Below are positions 47,137 through 56,951 of a stretch of 56,951 nucleotides of DNA, piece by piece. Under the pieces are notes generated by a model that had not been told where the DNA came from, ran no database searches, and saw nothing but the letters and a program-made list of their open reading frames with translations. This stretch comes from Jaapia argillacea MUCL 33604. Lineage: Eukaryota > Basidiomycota > Agaricomycetes > Jaapiales > Jaapiaceae. Position 1 is the stretch's first letter. Every line of letters starts with the position of its first letter. The stretch is from contig KL197718.1 in assembly GCA_000697665.1 (NCBI GenBank), positions 161,869 to 218,819 on the forward strand, given 5' to 3'. The translations under genes and the position numbers were made by a program.

Positions 47137-49252
47137 CTACGATCTCCGTTTCCTAAACATAACCTCCGCAGTCGGGTTGGGTGTACACGCAGTTGCAAAG
47201 TAAAAATCAGCCGGTCGAACACCCTCATTCTCCAATTTTAGATCATACGTGATCACAACATGCGCCAACATGGCCTTCAGCTCGTTCGATGCGAAGAAAC
47301 GACCAGGACTAAGCATTATTGGAACCAACATGGGTGAGTATGGGGTGGGGTCTTCGGATAACGGGTCTGAACGCACCAGGCATGTCTACCGTGTCCGAAT
47401 GGCACATAGTCCACTCCAGTAGAAACGAATTGATGTTTCGTACCCTCACCTTCCTCCTCCCTCATATTGGCAAACCGGAAACCGTCGAATACATCAGGGT
47501 CGGAATAATTGCCTTCGTCATGGTGCATTGGAGCAGCGGCGGTCGATATATAATGGCCGACCGGGACCCGAGTGCCATCAGAGAATGTGAAAGGCTGCAG
47601 GACTTTACGAGTCATGGATACTAAACGGAGGGGATGTTCAGAATCAGGACGATCGAAGAGAGGGTGGATGTGAGAGCGAGATACACACCACAGTCTATCC
47701 CATTAAACCTCTGAGATTCTTTCAAGAAACTATCCAACTTCCTCATCTTCTGCATAGCAGCTTTCGTCCATCCTTCTTCCTTCACAATTGCCTCAACCTC
47801 CTCTTGCATGGGTTGAATATACTGAGGGTTCGCAGCGAGGTGGAACAGTGCATGGGTGAAGCTCTAGGGGTGGATATATGAGCACTTCTATAGCCGAAAG
47901 CGGATGGGCTGATAGTCACCATCGATGAGGTATGAATCGTGGCAACGTTGATGGTCAAGATGCGAAGAGTCCAGTTCCGGATCGTCCGCTCTTCGCCTTT
48001 GGCGTCTTCCATGAACCACATGAGCATATCATTCTGTAGGTGCAACAGGAAAAAACCCGTCAGAGGATAATCTTTCCAGGGACACCTGATGGTGACGAAC
48101 AGGTTTATCAGACCAGTCTTCGCCATACTCTTCCATGCACTTCAGGCGCTCTTCAATAAGTGGCTGCAAATGTTTCATGCCCCGTTCGATACTAGCAGGC
48201 ACATTGGTGAAAAGTCGACCAGCCAGGCTGAAGCAAGCAAGTACCAAAGTCAAAGTCAGACGGTTTAGAACGATAATCGCGACGATGCTGCTCACGGTTT
48301 CAAGAAGGACGGGAATAGATTGATAATGGCAGCACCCTTTACAACGTCGATCGCGAATTGGATATTCAGTTCTCCGTAATCTTTGTTGCGGCCTGAGAGA
48401 AGGGGTTTTATGTGTAAAGTTCGCAACGACAGCGGGCACGAACTCACATAAGGGCAAGCCAACAAAGACTCTATTACTGATGCGACATACAACTTGCATG
48501 ATCGTAGATAATCCAGGCAACTTGGTCCACTCTATATATATTGGGGTTCAATTCTGGAAGTGGGGTGATTGAGGTTAAACGTACCATCTGTAAGGGGGAT
48601 GACATCTGTGAAGGCAGCGGCCACTTCATCACGAACATCGGGGAACAACTTCGCAAGGCTCCTGGTTAACTGAGACCTGACGATTGGGATGTGATATCCG
48701 TCATGATGAACGTTCGAACCAAGGGTATATGTGATTGCGAGCGACTGCAAGGTTTCGGAGAAAATGAGATATATATTTAGGGTAAGATGTGAGAGGCACA
48801 AACTTCGTTGACCGCTTCGGAAAAGGACAGAACATCGTCCGGGGCCTTGCGAACTTCTTCAACCAGCTTCGGATCGCCAACGATGACATTCCACTGTCCA
48901 ATCCCAGCGACCTTGAAAGGGGCTCCCTTGAACTGTTCAAAGTACGGTCAGTTGAGTTGAGGTGGAAACCAAAGATCAGATTCACCTTGTCGTAGCCCGC
49001 TTGAACGAGCTTGGGTGCGCTGAGCAAGAAACGAACCGACCCAATATACGACAACAACGGCGCCGAAGGACCTCCAAGAGTTGGGATGGCATCGATCTGT
49101 GTAGGAACGACATGTCGATACTCCCGCTGAGTAAAAATGAGACAAGGGTTGATACTCACGATACGCTCCTCAGAAGTAATATAGCGCAATCCAAGAAACG
49201 CCAGAGCACCGGCACCAGCGAAAATCCAGGTGGGGTACGATATGTCGCCCAT
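47137..49252 (-). CDS. Cytochrome P450 monooxygenase, cassette copy B
   Basis: Paralogue of the P450 at 39664-41772 with the same exon plan. ATG at 49250-49252 starts MGDISYPTWIFAGAGALAFL. Conserved features: IPTLGGPSAPLLSYIGS, GRNKDYGELNIQFAIDVVKG, the I-helix with AxIHTSS (NVATIHTSS here against NFAAIHTSS in copy A), ExxR in LKESQRFNG, and the heme loop FGHGRHACPGRFFA across an intron. TAG at 47137-47139 follows MFRKRRS. The substitutions are mostly conservative and no stop or frame break is seen, so it is probably functional. Changes sit in likely substrate-contact regions (I-helix F-A-A to V-A-T; RYLT to RYIT near the anchor). Two P450s sharing a promoter sequence but differing around the active site could have different product profiles (inference). 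Confidence 0.9.
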
Positions 49253-50326
49253 GGTGAACGCGATGGAAAACTTGTGAGCTGGACGTTCGCCCGCAAGCTG
49301 GGGGCGCTCAGCGGCTCGGTAGCGCTATTTTAGGGGTTGCACCCCATGTCCGAACCGTCATTAGAACCTGATGGTGAGAAGACATCAGCAATGGATGCAC
49401 GAACGGGGATCGCAGAGTCACTGTCGAACCCAGTTGAAGATCCGAAGAATCATCGAACTGTGCTTGCTGGCACTTCCCGGATCCCCGGATGAGTATGGTA
49501 TTGAGTATGGCTATTCGAGTGGTTGCACCTCATGTCCGAGCTGTCATTAAAACCTGATGGCGAGGAGATATCAGGAATGGATCCACGAATAAGGATCGCA
49601 GAGTATAAGTTACAGCCATGTTTACAGGGGTCGGACAGTCCGCGACAATGTGGCCATTTTTTAATTTCGGGATATTCACATGCCTGGTAGAACCCCGATA
49701 GGCGGGCGAACGTGGATAATTATAAAGCGGTTTGCGAGATCATGAGGAGAAGCCCCGTGAAGCCCGATGATCACTTGCAGTCGAACGTCAGGCTGGGAGT
49801 GGACATTTTGCTGAGCGACGAGTTTTGAGTGTCGGAAAGTATCGTAGATGGCGTGTAACGGTGTATGTACAGCGGACGGCGTGCAAGGTGCAAATATGTG
49901 GGTGCAGATCCAAAGAATCCTCAACCACGTTGAAGTGTGACATGTGGTACCACAACCGCCAACGGCCCGGTTCTCAGGCCGCCTCGACATGGTTCTATGC
50001 TCTGGTGGCGAACAACGCATGTGCATCTATTCTGTGTCTTTGATCTGGCGAAAGGCTCATATCTCCTCCTCTGTTGCATCTCTTCCCGATCAAACCTTCC
50101 CTCCTCAAGGTATTCCTCTCCCTCCTACGGTTGCCTTGAGCCGCCAGGATTGATTTGGCATGTACCTAGCGTCAAACTCAGTAAGTTGCTGCCAAGACCT
50201 CTGAAACCTCGGGTCGGACCAAACCTTCCCACGACATCTGATAATGACGATTGGCCAATGGCTCGGGCATTGCTGCCGACGCTGTTGAACCTTCGCTCTC
50301 GCTGTTAGCAACGGTGATGACGCATT
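49253..50326. other. P450 B promoter and cassette right edge
   Basis: 49253-49815 is the P450 5' flank, almost identical to copy A, with the 90-bp direct repeat pair at 49326-49420 and 49511-49607. From about 50130 the sequence leaves the cassette and shows a piece of about 35 bp that is the reverse complement of about 53124-53160. No gene recognised. Confidence 0.5.
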
Positions 50327-50654
50327 ATGCGCTGTATATCCACGACTTTTGAGCGGATTTTCGTATTTTTTTGCCCTCCATGTAGCTGCTATAGTATGGT
50401 ACATTATAGATCATTCAAATAGTTTTGGAGGGTTGGTTAAGTGATATGGTGATGGCGCAGGAAACATCTAGATTTGGCAACTGACATCATCAAGGTTTTG
50501 CGTGGTTGGCTGATGTTCAGCTTCCTCAATGCCACCAATGATGTTGACCAAAAACCATTTGAATATTCTATAATAATATACCATAATATAACAGCTACAT
50601 GGAGAGCAAGAAAATAACAAAAATCCGCTTAAAAGTCATGTACATACAGGCCAT
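50327..50654. mobile_element. Fold-back MITE with long inverted repeats
   Basis: About 328 bp, nearly all of it an imperfect hairpin. The left arm contains GACTTTTGAGCGGATTTTCG, then CTCCATGTAGCTGCTATAGT and CATTCAAATAG. The right arm read backwards gives GACTTTTAAGCGGATTTTTG, CTCCATGTAGCTGTTATATT and CATTCAAATGG. Arms of at least 100 bp pair around a short loop near 50490. It has no coding capacity and no clear target-site duplication. Probably a non-autonomous DNA element. Confidence 0.75.
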
Positions 50655-50662
50655 GAGGTGTC

Positions 50663-51333
50663 TGTTAAGATCGTTACTTCAACGAAGTATACGATGAAAG
50701 ACTTTGATACTTCTCTGATGATACCTAGGCTACAGCCACAGAGTAGAGCGACGAGAGGATGAGAAACTATCAGAGGTTTCCAGACAGATGATCAGACAGA
50801 GATCAAGTTGGGATGATGTGAATAAAGATAACAATCTATATTGACAAAGTGAACAAGATGGGGAATACTAGCGAATACAGGGAAGTATATATACTAGGAT
50901 GAAGCACAGTCCGTAGTCTGTAGTAGCGATGAGTAAGACAGTAGTAAGACAGTACTAAGCATGAGTTTGAAGTGAGTCAGAAGGATAGGAGTCCGTAGTC
51001 TGTAGTCCACAGTCGATGGTCTTAATCTGTGAGTCAGAGACATAGGGGTCCGTAGTCTAGGGCCTGGGTTGTACTGAAGGTGAAGTATTGGTGTATCAGA
51101 GGGTCTGAGTAACGGAGGTTGAGTGCAAGTGATGGATGATGTACTAAAGGTTGGATGTGCAGGAGTGAGGATATATCAGAGGGATATTGAAGGGATATGT
51201 ACCTGTCCCTCATGTTCAGGAGGAATATGGTTGTAATGCTTGATGATCCATATATGGAAGGATCAGATATCTGCGAGGAGTGTCGAATAACAAGAAAAAT
51301 GAAAATAGGCGTAGCGAAGTGTGATTCTTAACA
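50663..51333. mobile_element. Solo LTR (671 bp) of an LTR retrotransposon
   Basis: Starts TGTTAAGA and ends TCTTAACA, the short inverted termini of an LTR. It is flanked on both sides by the 5-bp direct repeat GTGTC (50658-50662 and 51334-51338), the target-site duplication. No internal retroelement coding region is next to it, so it is a solo LTR left by recombination. Inside are three copies of a TCCGTAGTCTGTAGT-like motif (near 50909, 50989 and 51048). Ty3/gypsy or Ty1/copia origin cannot be decided. Confidence 0.88.
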
Positions 51334-51338
51334 GTGTC

Positions 51339-53100
51339 GTTGCCATTGCCAACAGCGAGGATGAAGGTTCAACATTGAGGTCTGACAGCAGTGTTGGTGG
51401 CAATGTTGGAGCCATTGTTCAATTGTAGTTTATGTGTCGTGTGAAGGCTAGGTTAGACCTGAGGTGCCCCTCCTTTGAGGGGTTCTCCCACCCCATATTT
51501 TGTCCACACTTTTTGACCAACCAGTGCATGTCTTGTTTGCTCTGGGTAGCGCTATTTCCCATGGCTCCTTGCCCCACCTCAGTACTGTGGCTGAGCTGTT
51601 CCCTACCATTCCTCAAGTCAAAGTTGCTACACATGCACAGTTGCACTTTGTCTTTGTCATATTGTCTTGGGCACTCTAGCTTTGTTCTCACAGCGATATT
51701 CTAGTGCTCAGACTACATCCAGATTCAAATGGCATCCCATACCCTAACAAGTTTCACAGCGTCCTTCCAAGCAAATCAAGGCCATCTGAGGACACCTTGA
51801 TAATCGATAAGGACCATGTCAACATGCTCTTGCTTCTCTTGTCCCTTGTCCTGCAATGCTCAGGCTGTTCTGTCTCATACCAACACATTCTCGAAGCAAG
51901 ACAACTTTCTCTGACCACTGGTAGACACTAGCCAAGGCTCAAGCTTAGCCCCAACGGGGGCAGCAAAACACAGACCTGAGGGAGTTGGTGAAAACTACCA
52001 TGCAGGACACCATTGGCTCCAGATGGGTGTGCCAGTGTCATGTTCAATTCATCACATACTGCTTCTATATTCTTTGGGATGACCCTGTTTCCCCAGTTGC
52101 GTATGTCCCCTTCATTTCTTACAAGTCCCTGCAGATGTCCTTGGCACTGCATACTGTCCATCTGCAAGGTAAAATGCTGACTCACTGCATTCCTGGTGTG
52201 TAACATTTATCTTAGAGTACCTCTATACATTTATCTATCGTACGAGGCTCTGTCCCATCATGTTGGGTCTCAGATGCTGTACCTTTGTGAGTTTTCCAAT
52301 CAAAGGAGGGGCGAATGTTGATGCATGTTGGCGCTTCCTAGTTTTAGAGGTCCTGGTAGCCACTTGCTGAGTTTGATGCCAGGCTATGGTGCATGGTTGG
52401 TATCAGGTCTATTTTCTGAACTCCGAACATTGAATCCGAGGTTCCAATCTCTCAGTCACCGAATTGAGGAATTAGTGATGACATCACTTTCCTGTTTGGG
52501 TAAAATGAAGTTCTTCTTCCACATGTGTTATGTCTCCTGCCCTTTGTAGTGTGCACTGCCTGCCCTGTGATACTAATACTTTTGGGTTCTACTGTACATG
52601 TGGTGGAAAATTATGTCTTAGCTACTGAATACACATTGATATATTTATTTCTCAACTGACTGTGATAATTAGCTATGATTTAGCTCTCAAAATTCGCATT
52701 TATTCAACTTAAGCTCCCAAGTCACCAGATCATCCCAAAAGAGCCGCTCCTACAAGTAATTCCTGCCTAATATATTTGTGGTGTTTTTTTATAGAAGGGA
52801 ATGTCATTAAATTTTGAAATTTAGTTGAAAATCCATTTATCTACAACCCAAACATTGTCAGTGCCATCGACAGCAGCGAGCGCAGTGGGCCTTGTCATTG
52901 TGGCACACGTTGCCACCTGAGCTTCCAGAACTTGATGTGAAGTCAGTGTGGAGTTCTTGCCGTCTTGCTGACTGCCTTCTCATTGATATTATGTAATTTT
53001 ATTCTTCCTGTTCTCGCTTCTTAGGACCTCACTTAGCCTAATCTGGAGACTTTGTTGTGGAAACTTGGGAATTCAGTTTTCGGTTTTGGGGGAATAGACC
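51339..53100. other. Decayed repetitive DNA, no gene recognised
   Basis: Contains several open frames of 70-92 codons on both strands without initiating context or family signatures, for example 51704-51931 plus and 51928-52206 minus. The base composition is T-rich and unlike the genes of the left half. It is probably degraded transposon sequence between the solo LTR and the non-LTR element. Confidence 0.4.
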
Positions 53101-56100
53101 TGATACCAATCGGCAACAGTACAGGTACACACCAAATCAGTCCTGGCAGCTCAAGGCAACTGTACTCCCTCCTGCCAGCCATGGACTAGCTGGGAGATGT
53201 TCCTGTTGGGGCAGCCCCACCATCCTCCAATATCACTCAAAATATTGCCCCCTCTTTCCAACAATTTCCCTTCAAAGATATCTCAGACAACGTCCAAGCC
53301 TGAAAACGCTCCCTTGGTTTACTCAGCTTAAGCTTGGGCAATTTGATTCTGACATGTTCTTATTCTTCTTTTGCCTCCTCCTTGCTGCTGTTATTCTGTC
53401 AGTTGTCAGTCTTTGGTTCATTGCATTTAGCCATCTCTGCCGTATTGCTTCCTCTGTGAGTGTGACATCCTGGATCACTCGCAGGCACCTTATCGCCCAG
53501 ATCAGGTGGGCTGATTCCGAGGCTAGTATCTGGAGTAGTCTCGACGCCCCTTTTGACTTCGCGTTGACTCTCCTCCCTCCTTGGTCTGTGCCTGTATTGT
53601 TGCCTGGGGGCCTGACCTTCAGGGATCCACTACCCAGTATCATTCCGATCGTCAGTTGTGGCCACTCTCCATGTTCCATTGGCCACAGGCCTCTTGCCAG
53701 GCCCCATATTATTGGGCCTTCCTGAGCATTGCACTTCAGCAGAATGTGTTCCATCAACTCCTCTTCATCCCTGCATACACCACATGTTCCCCTTTGCTCG
53801 TAGCCAGGTATGTTCCTCCAGTATTCTCCTATCTTCTGGGTTTGATGGATTGAGAGGAACAGGAACTGCCAGATTTTAAGTTGGATGTCCAGGTTCCTGC
53901 ACCCCTTCCAGATTGTGCTGTCCTTTGGCAGCCCGCCAATGTGTTCCTTCAGGGCATGTCTGGTCATGTCCAGTGAGGTCATTGTGCGTCGTCTCTTGGG
54001 TTTCTCCTTTAGCTCCCTGATCCCTTTGTAAGCAGTGGCCTGGGTTATCATGGCCAGTTTCGCTCCATGAAGGTGGAAGCTGACAGGGACTGTCAGGTCA
54101 ATTTTGTCGGCCTGTTCCTTCTCGGCGCCTTCATTTGCAAGTCGGTCTGCACCCTCATTTCCGGGTACTCCACTGTGTCCTTTGACCCAGTGGAAGGCTG
54201 TGGTAGCTGACCTGCGGCGCAGCTGATATGCAGCTGCTTGGAAATACTCCTTGTTTTCAATTCCTATCCATCCTCAGTCTTCCCACTCCCAGAGGTGCTT
54301 GGTTAGGCCGTCGATTACATACAGTGAGTTGGTTACAATTGTGACTGGCTGGAAGTTGTCAACTGACTGGAGGTAGCATATCACCACTACCAGTTCCCCT
54401 ATCTGGTTGGAGTGGACCATGCCTGGGACTTTGATCATGCAGTTCCTAGCATCATTCTCTCTGAACCACACACCACTCTCGCAGTATGCATCTGCCTGTC
54501 CATTGTTCATGCAGGACCCGTCTGTGAAGATCGTCAGGTGTTCGTGGGCTGTGTTTATTCCCCCTACCTGTGCATGTAGTCTGTATGCCGGGGGGGTCCC
54601 AGGGTTGGCCCCCCCTGTGAATATTCTAAAGCCCTCTGATAGGTCCTCCTTCAGTGTCACTGAGGGGTTGAATAGGATATCCTCCTTGCACCTTCTTGTG
54701 TAGTCATTTCGACAGATCCGTTAGTGCGTCAGGGACAGGTTGTTGCTATGTGGGTGTTCGTTTGGCACGTATTTCAGGGTGGAGCTTTCCAATCAGTCTG
54801 CGGGCTTGCTTGGCACAGGCGTGGGGTTTCACACATCCTAAGGTTGTCCTATCATGGGAGCACGCGGTGCAGGTGCAGCCGTCTGTGTTGGTGTGGGCAT
54901 TCTGGCCAGGCGTGTCAAGTCTCCTAGTTACGAGCAGCAGGTCCCATATCAATACCACTTTGTGGTTCCCCCTGAGACACATATCAAACTTGTCGTTGTA
55001 TGCCCATTTAACTGCACTGAGGTGGGCCCATGCAGGTAGTTTCTCCTTTGCCTGCTCCCCTAGTTTGAGGGCCTCAAAATTTACCCCCAGCTTCTTCACT
55101 GCCCTCAGCATGTTGAGTATGTCTTTTGGTAGCCTGTTTGCCTTAGCGCCACGGGTTGGTGTGTTCCATGTTTGCAGGAATGAGTTGAGCCAACTGCTGC
55201 TTGCTATGCCCTCAGGTTCCAGCCTGTTGATTATCACATCTGTTACAAAGGCCCATGCTGGCCGGTTGGGGCCCATGTCAAGGTAGCGTTGTAACCAGGT
55301 TATTTCTATGGCCATGTTCCTCGATGCAATGTCTAGGAGGCCAATTCCGCCCTTGTCTTTCGCTAGGTACAGTGATTGTAGTGCGATTGGGGGGGTATGT
55401 CCCACACCCCATATGAAGTCCCAAATCATTTTTTCTATCACATGCTTGATTCCTTTGGGCATACCCTGAACTTTTGTCAGGTACTGGGTCATTCCTCCCA
55501 CTATCATTTGGATGATGAGCCTTTTTCCTTCTATGGTCAGATGTCCTTTCCCCCATTGCTCAAGGTTGCTGTGTATCCTATCCAACACCGGTTCCCAGGG
55601 AGAGGCACCGTCCACACCATTCCCTATCCACATGCCGAGTGAGCATACTGGATCATTTTCGTCAGCAATCTTGATACCATCGTTGAGTGGTTGATCATCT
55701 GGGTGGATTTTCCTTGTGTGTACAACTTAATCTCTGTGGCCCTTCATTCCTATGGGGATAATCTCAGTCTTGTTTATGTTGAACCTGGCCCTGGACACCT
55801 GGTACCATTTTTGGAGAACACTCTGTAGGTTGTGGTATCAGTCATTTATGTTGAGGTAGACCATGGCATCATCCGTGAACAGGTTTATTAGGAGCTTCCA
55901 TGTCAGTCCAGGGATTTGGTAGCCGGCTAGCTTGTCTGAGTTGCGGAGCATGCATGCGAGGGGTTCGATGGCTAAGTCAAAGAGGAGGCACGACAAGGGG
56001 TTGCCTTGACAAATGCCTCTGGTTACATTAAACAGCTCACTTAGGGTCCCATTTATTATCACCCTGGTCTTCACAGACGTGTATAGGGCTTCCGCCATGT

Positions 56101-56951
56101 GTATGAACAGTTTGGGCATCCCGAAGGTGTGCAGAGTGTCCCATAGGTACTCATGTTTGATCCTATTGTATGCTTTCTCCTGGTCTAGCGCAATGATGAC
56201 TCCATTTTCTTCAACAGCTTCTGCATAGTTCATCATCGCTTTGGATAGCCTCACAAGGTCGAATATCAACTGGCTGGGCACAAAGCCTGCCTGGTCCTTA
56301 TGTATCAGTGATGTTGCGACTTTTGATAGTTGTATGGTGAGGGCTTTCATCAGCAGTTTATAGTCTGTGTTCAACAGGGTGATGGGCCTGTAGTTCGTGA
56401 TGTTACACTTGTCATTTTTCTTGAATATGGGGCACATCCATCCCAGCGTGAATTCTGTACGAATGTCCACCCCATGGGTCTGGATGTCGTTGAACACAGT
56501 TGCCATCACTCTTGACAGCTCGAATCTGGGTTTGTTATGTTTAGCGGCTGCTGTGTCATCAGGAAAAAAGGTTTGGAGCAAGAAGTGCTCCAGACCACTT
56601 CTATAGTTAGATTGTTCTATATTATGCAAATTATGAACTTTTGATGCATCTTGAGTGTTCCAGGCTTTCCAGAATATAGCAACCAAAACTCTAGAGGCAT
56701 CTAGAATCTTCTTTTCTGAGCAATCTTTCCAGTGGGCACTATGATAGTTGCTGGTTGCAAGACAATTCTTTCATATGGAGTTTTCTTAACTTTAGACAGG
56801 AGCATGTAGTTCTATAGCATTCATAGTTCCCATGGCCAGGCATAACCATGAATCCATTACTGGTTGAAAATCAAGTTATCTCAAAGCGCCCTTTGAAAAT
56901 GAGTATGGTGTCCAAAGCATGGGCTAATAAAATGTTACAGATAGATACAAT
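53100..56951 (-). pseudogene. Non-LTR (LINE) retrotransposon, ORF2 remnant, 5' truncated by window end
   Basis: Reading leftwards, the reverse transcriptase (about 56680-55840) has GWMCPIFKKNDKCNITNYRP, domain A IIALDQEKAYNRIKHEY, domain B RGICQGNPLSCLLFDLAIEP and domain C LFTDDAMVYL. The thumb/connection follows (55633-54746) with KGHLTIEGKRLIIQMIVGGM. RNase H (about 54660-54110) has IFTDGSCMNNG, QIGELVVVICYLQS, IVTNSLYVIDGL and HWVKGHSGVPGNEGADRLAN. A cysteine/histidine motif near the end reads CGVCRDEEELMEHILLKC, and the last coding block stops at 53323. At least three stops or frame changes (near 55845, 55730, 54277) break the reading frame, so it is inactive. The presence of RNase H after RT suggests a Tad1- or L1-like clade (inference). 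The 3' region runs to about 53100-53170. An endonuclease domain would lie outside the window. Confidence 0.85.

Larger units (their letters stand above)
44510..50129. repeat. Segmental duplication, copy B (patatin plus P450 cassette)
   Basis: Direct copy of 36935-42669 with the same gene order. The left edge is at CTTACTTTCTAGTA just after the small unknown gene; the right edge is at CTCCCTCCT near 50129. Both coding genes remain open with conserved splice sites. Confidence 0.9.

Noticed and set aside
51704-52206. Two adjoining open frames (75 and 92 codons) in the repeat-rich right end
   Set aside because: They lie on opposite strands and have no recognisable transposase or other motif. Probably decayed transposon DNA.

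Overview
The window is nuclear DNA of a filamentous basidiomycete, most likely a mushroom-forming agaricomycete. The genes are intron-rich, with many introns of only about 45-65 nt. The content is typical of that group: class I hydrophobins, an HSPA12-type Hsp70, a lineage-expanded F-box family, patatin-like lipases, divergent cytochrome P450s and a fused CPSase/ATCase (URA2/CAD). Exon structures given here were deduced by hand from GT-AG boundaries, reading frame and family motifs; no expression data were available.

Layout. (1) 0.7-8 kb, minus strand: an Hsp70-like ATPase, a phytanoyl-CoA-type Fe(II)/2-oxoglutarate oxygenase, and a 778-residue protein made of four tandem modules that look like degenerate double-stranded-RNA-binding folds. 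(2) 8.5-13.5 kb, minus: two tandem S9-family serine peptidases. (3) 13.9-15.9 kb, minus: a polytopic membrane protein with a signal peptide. (4) 15.9-22.5 kb: gene-poor DNA holding two 116-residue class I hydrophobins with identical exon lengths. (5) 22.6-28.3 kb, plus: beta-tubulin, an F-box protein and a 55-residue, four-exon cysteine-rich hydrophobic microprotein. (6) 28.6-35.9 kb, minus: URA2/CAD, divergent from a Nudix hydrolase (36.2-36.8 kb) across a 298-bp shared promoter. (7) 36.9-50.1 kb: two direct copies of a roughly 5.6-5.7 kb cassette, each with one patatin-like phospholipase and one P450 on the minus strand, separated by a small unknown gene, an assembly gap and a probable false duplication. 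(8) 50.1-57 kb: transposon graveyard, with a fold-back MITE, a solo LTR carrying a perfect 5-bp target duplication, and a decayed non-LTR retrotransposon (RT plus RNase H) running off the window end.

How the parts may work together. URA2 starts de novo pyrimidine synthesis, beta-tubulin is cytoskeletal, and the hydrophobins coat aerial hyphae and fruit bodies. The patatin/P450 cassette is the most system-like unit. A lipid acyl hydrolase and a P450 were duplicated together, both copies kept the catalytic motifs, and the P450 promoter is more conserved between copies than the coding DNA. A role in releasing and oxidising a lipid or terpenoid substrate is inference only. The best candidate for an undescribed protein architecture is the four-module protein at 5355-7941, where each module is split at the equivalent place by a phase-1 intron.
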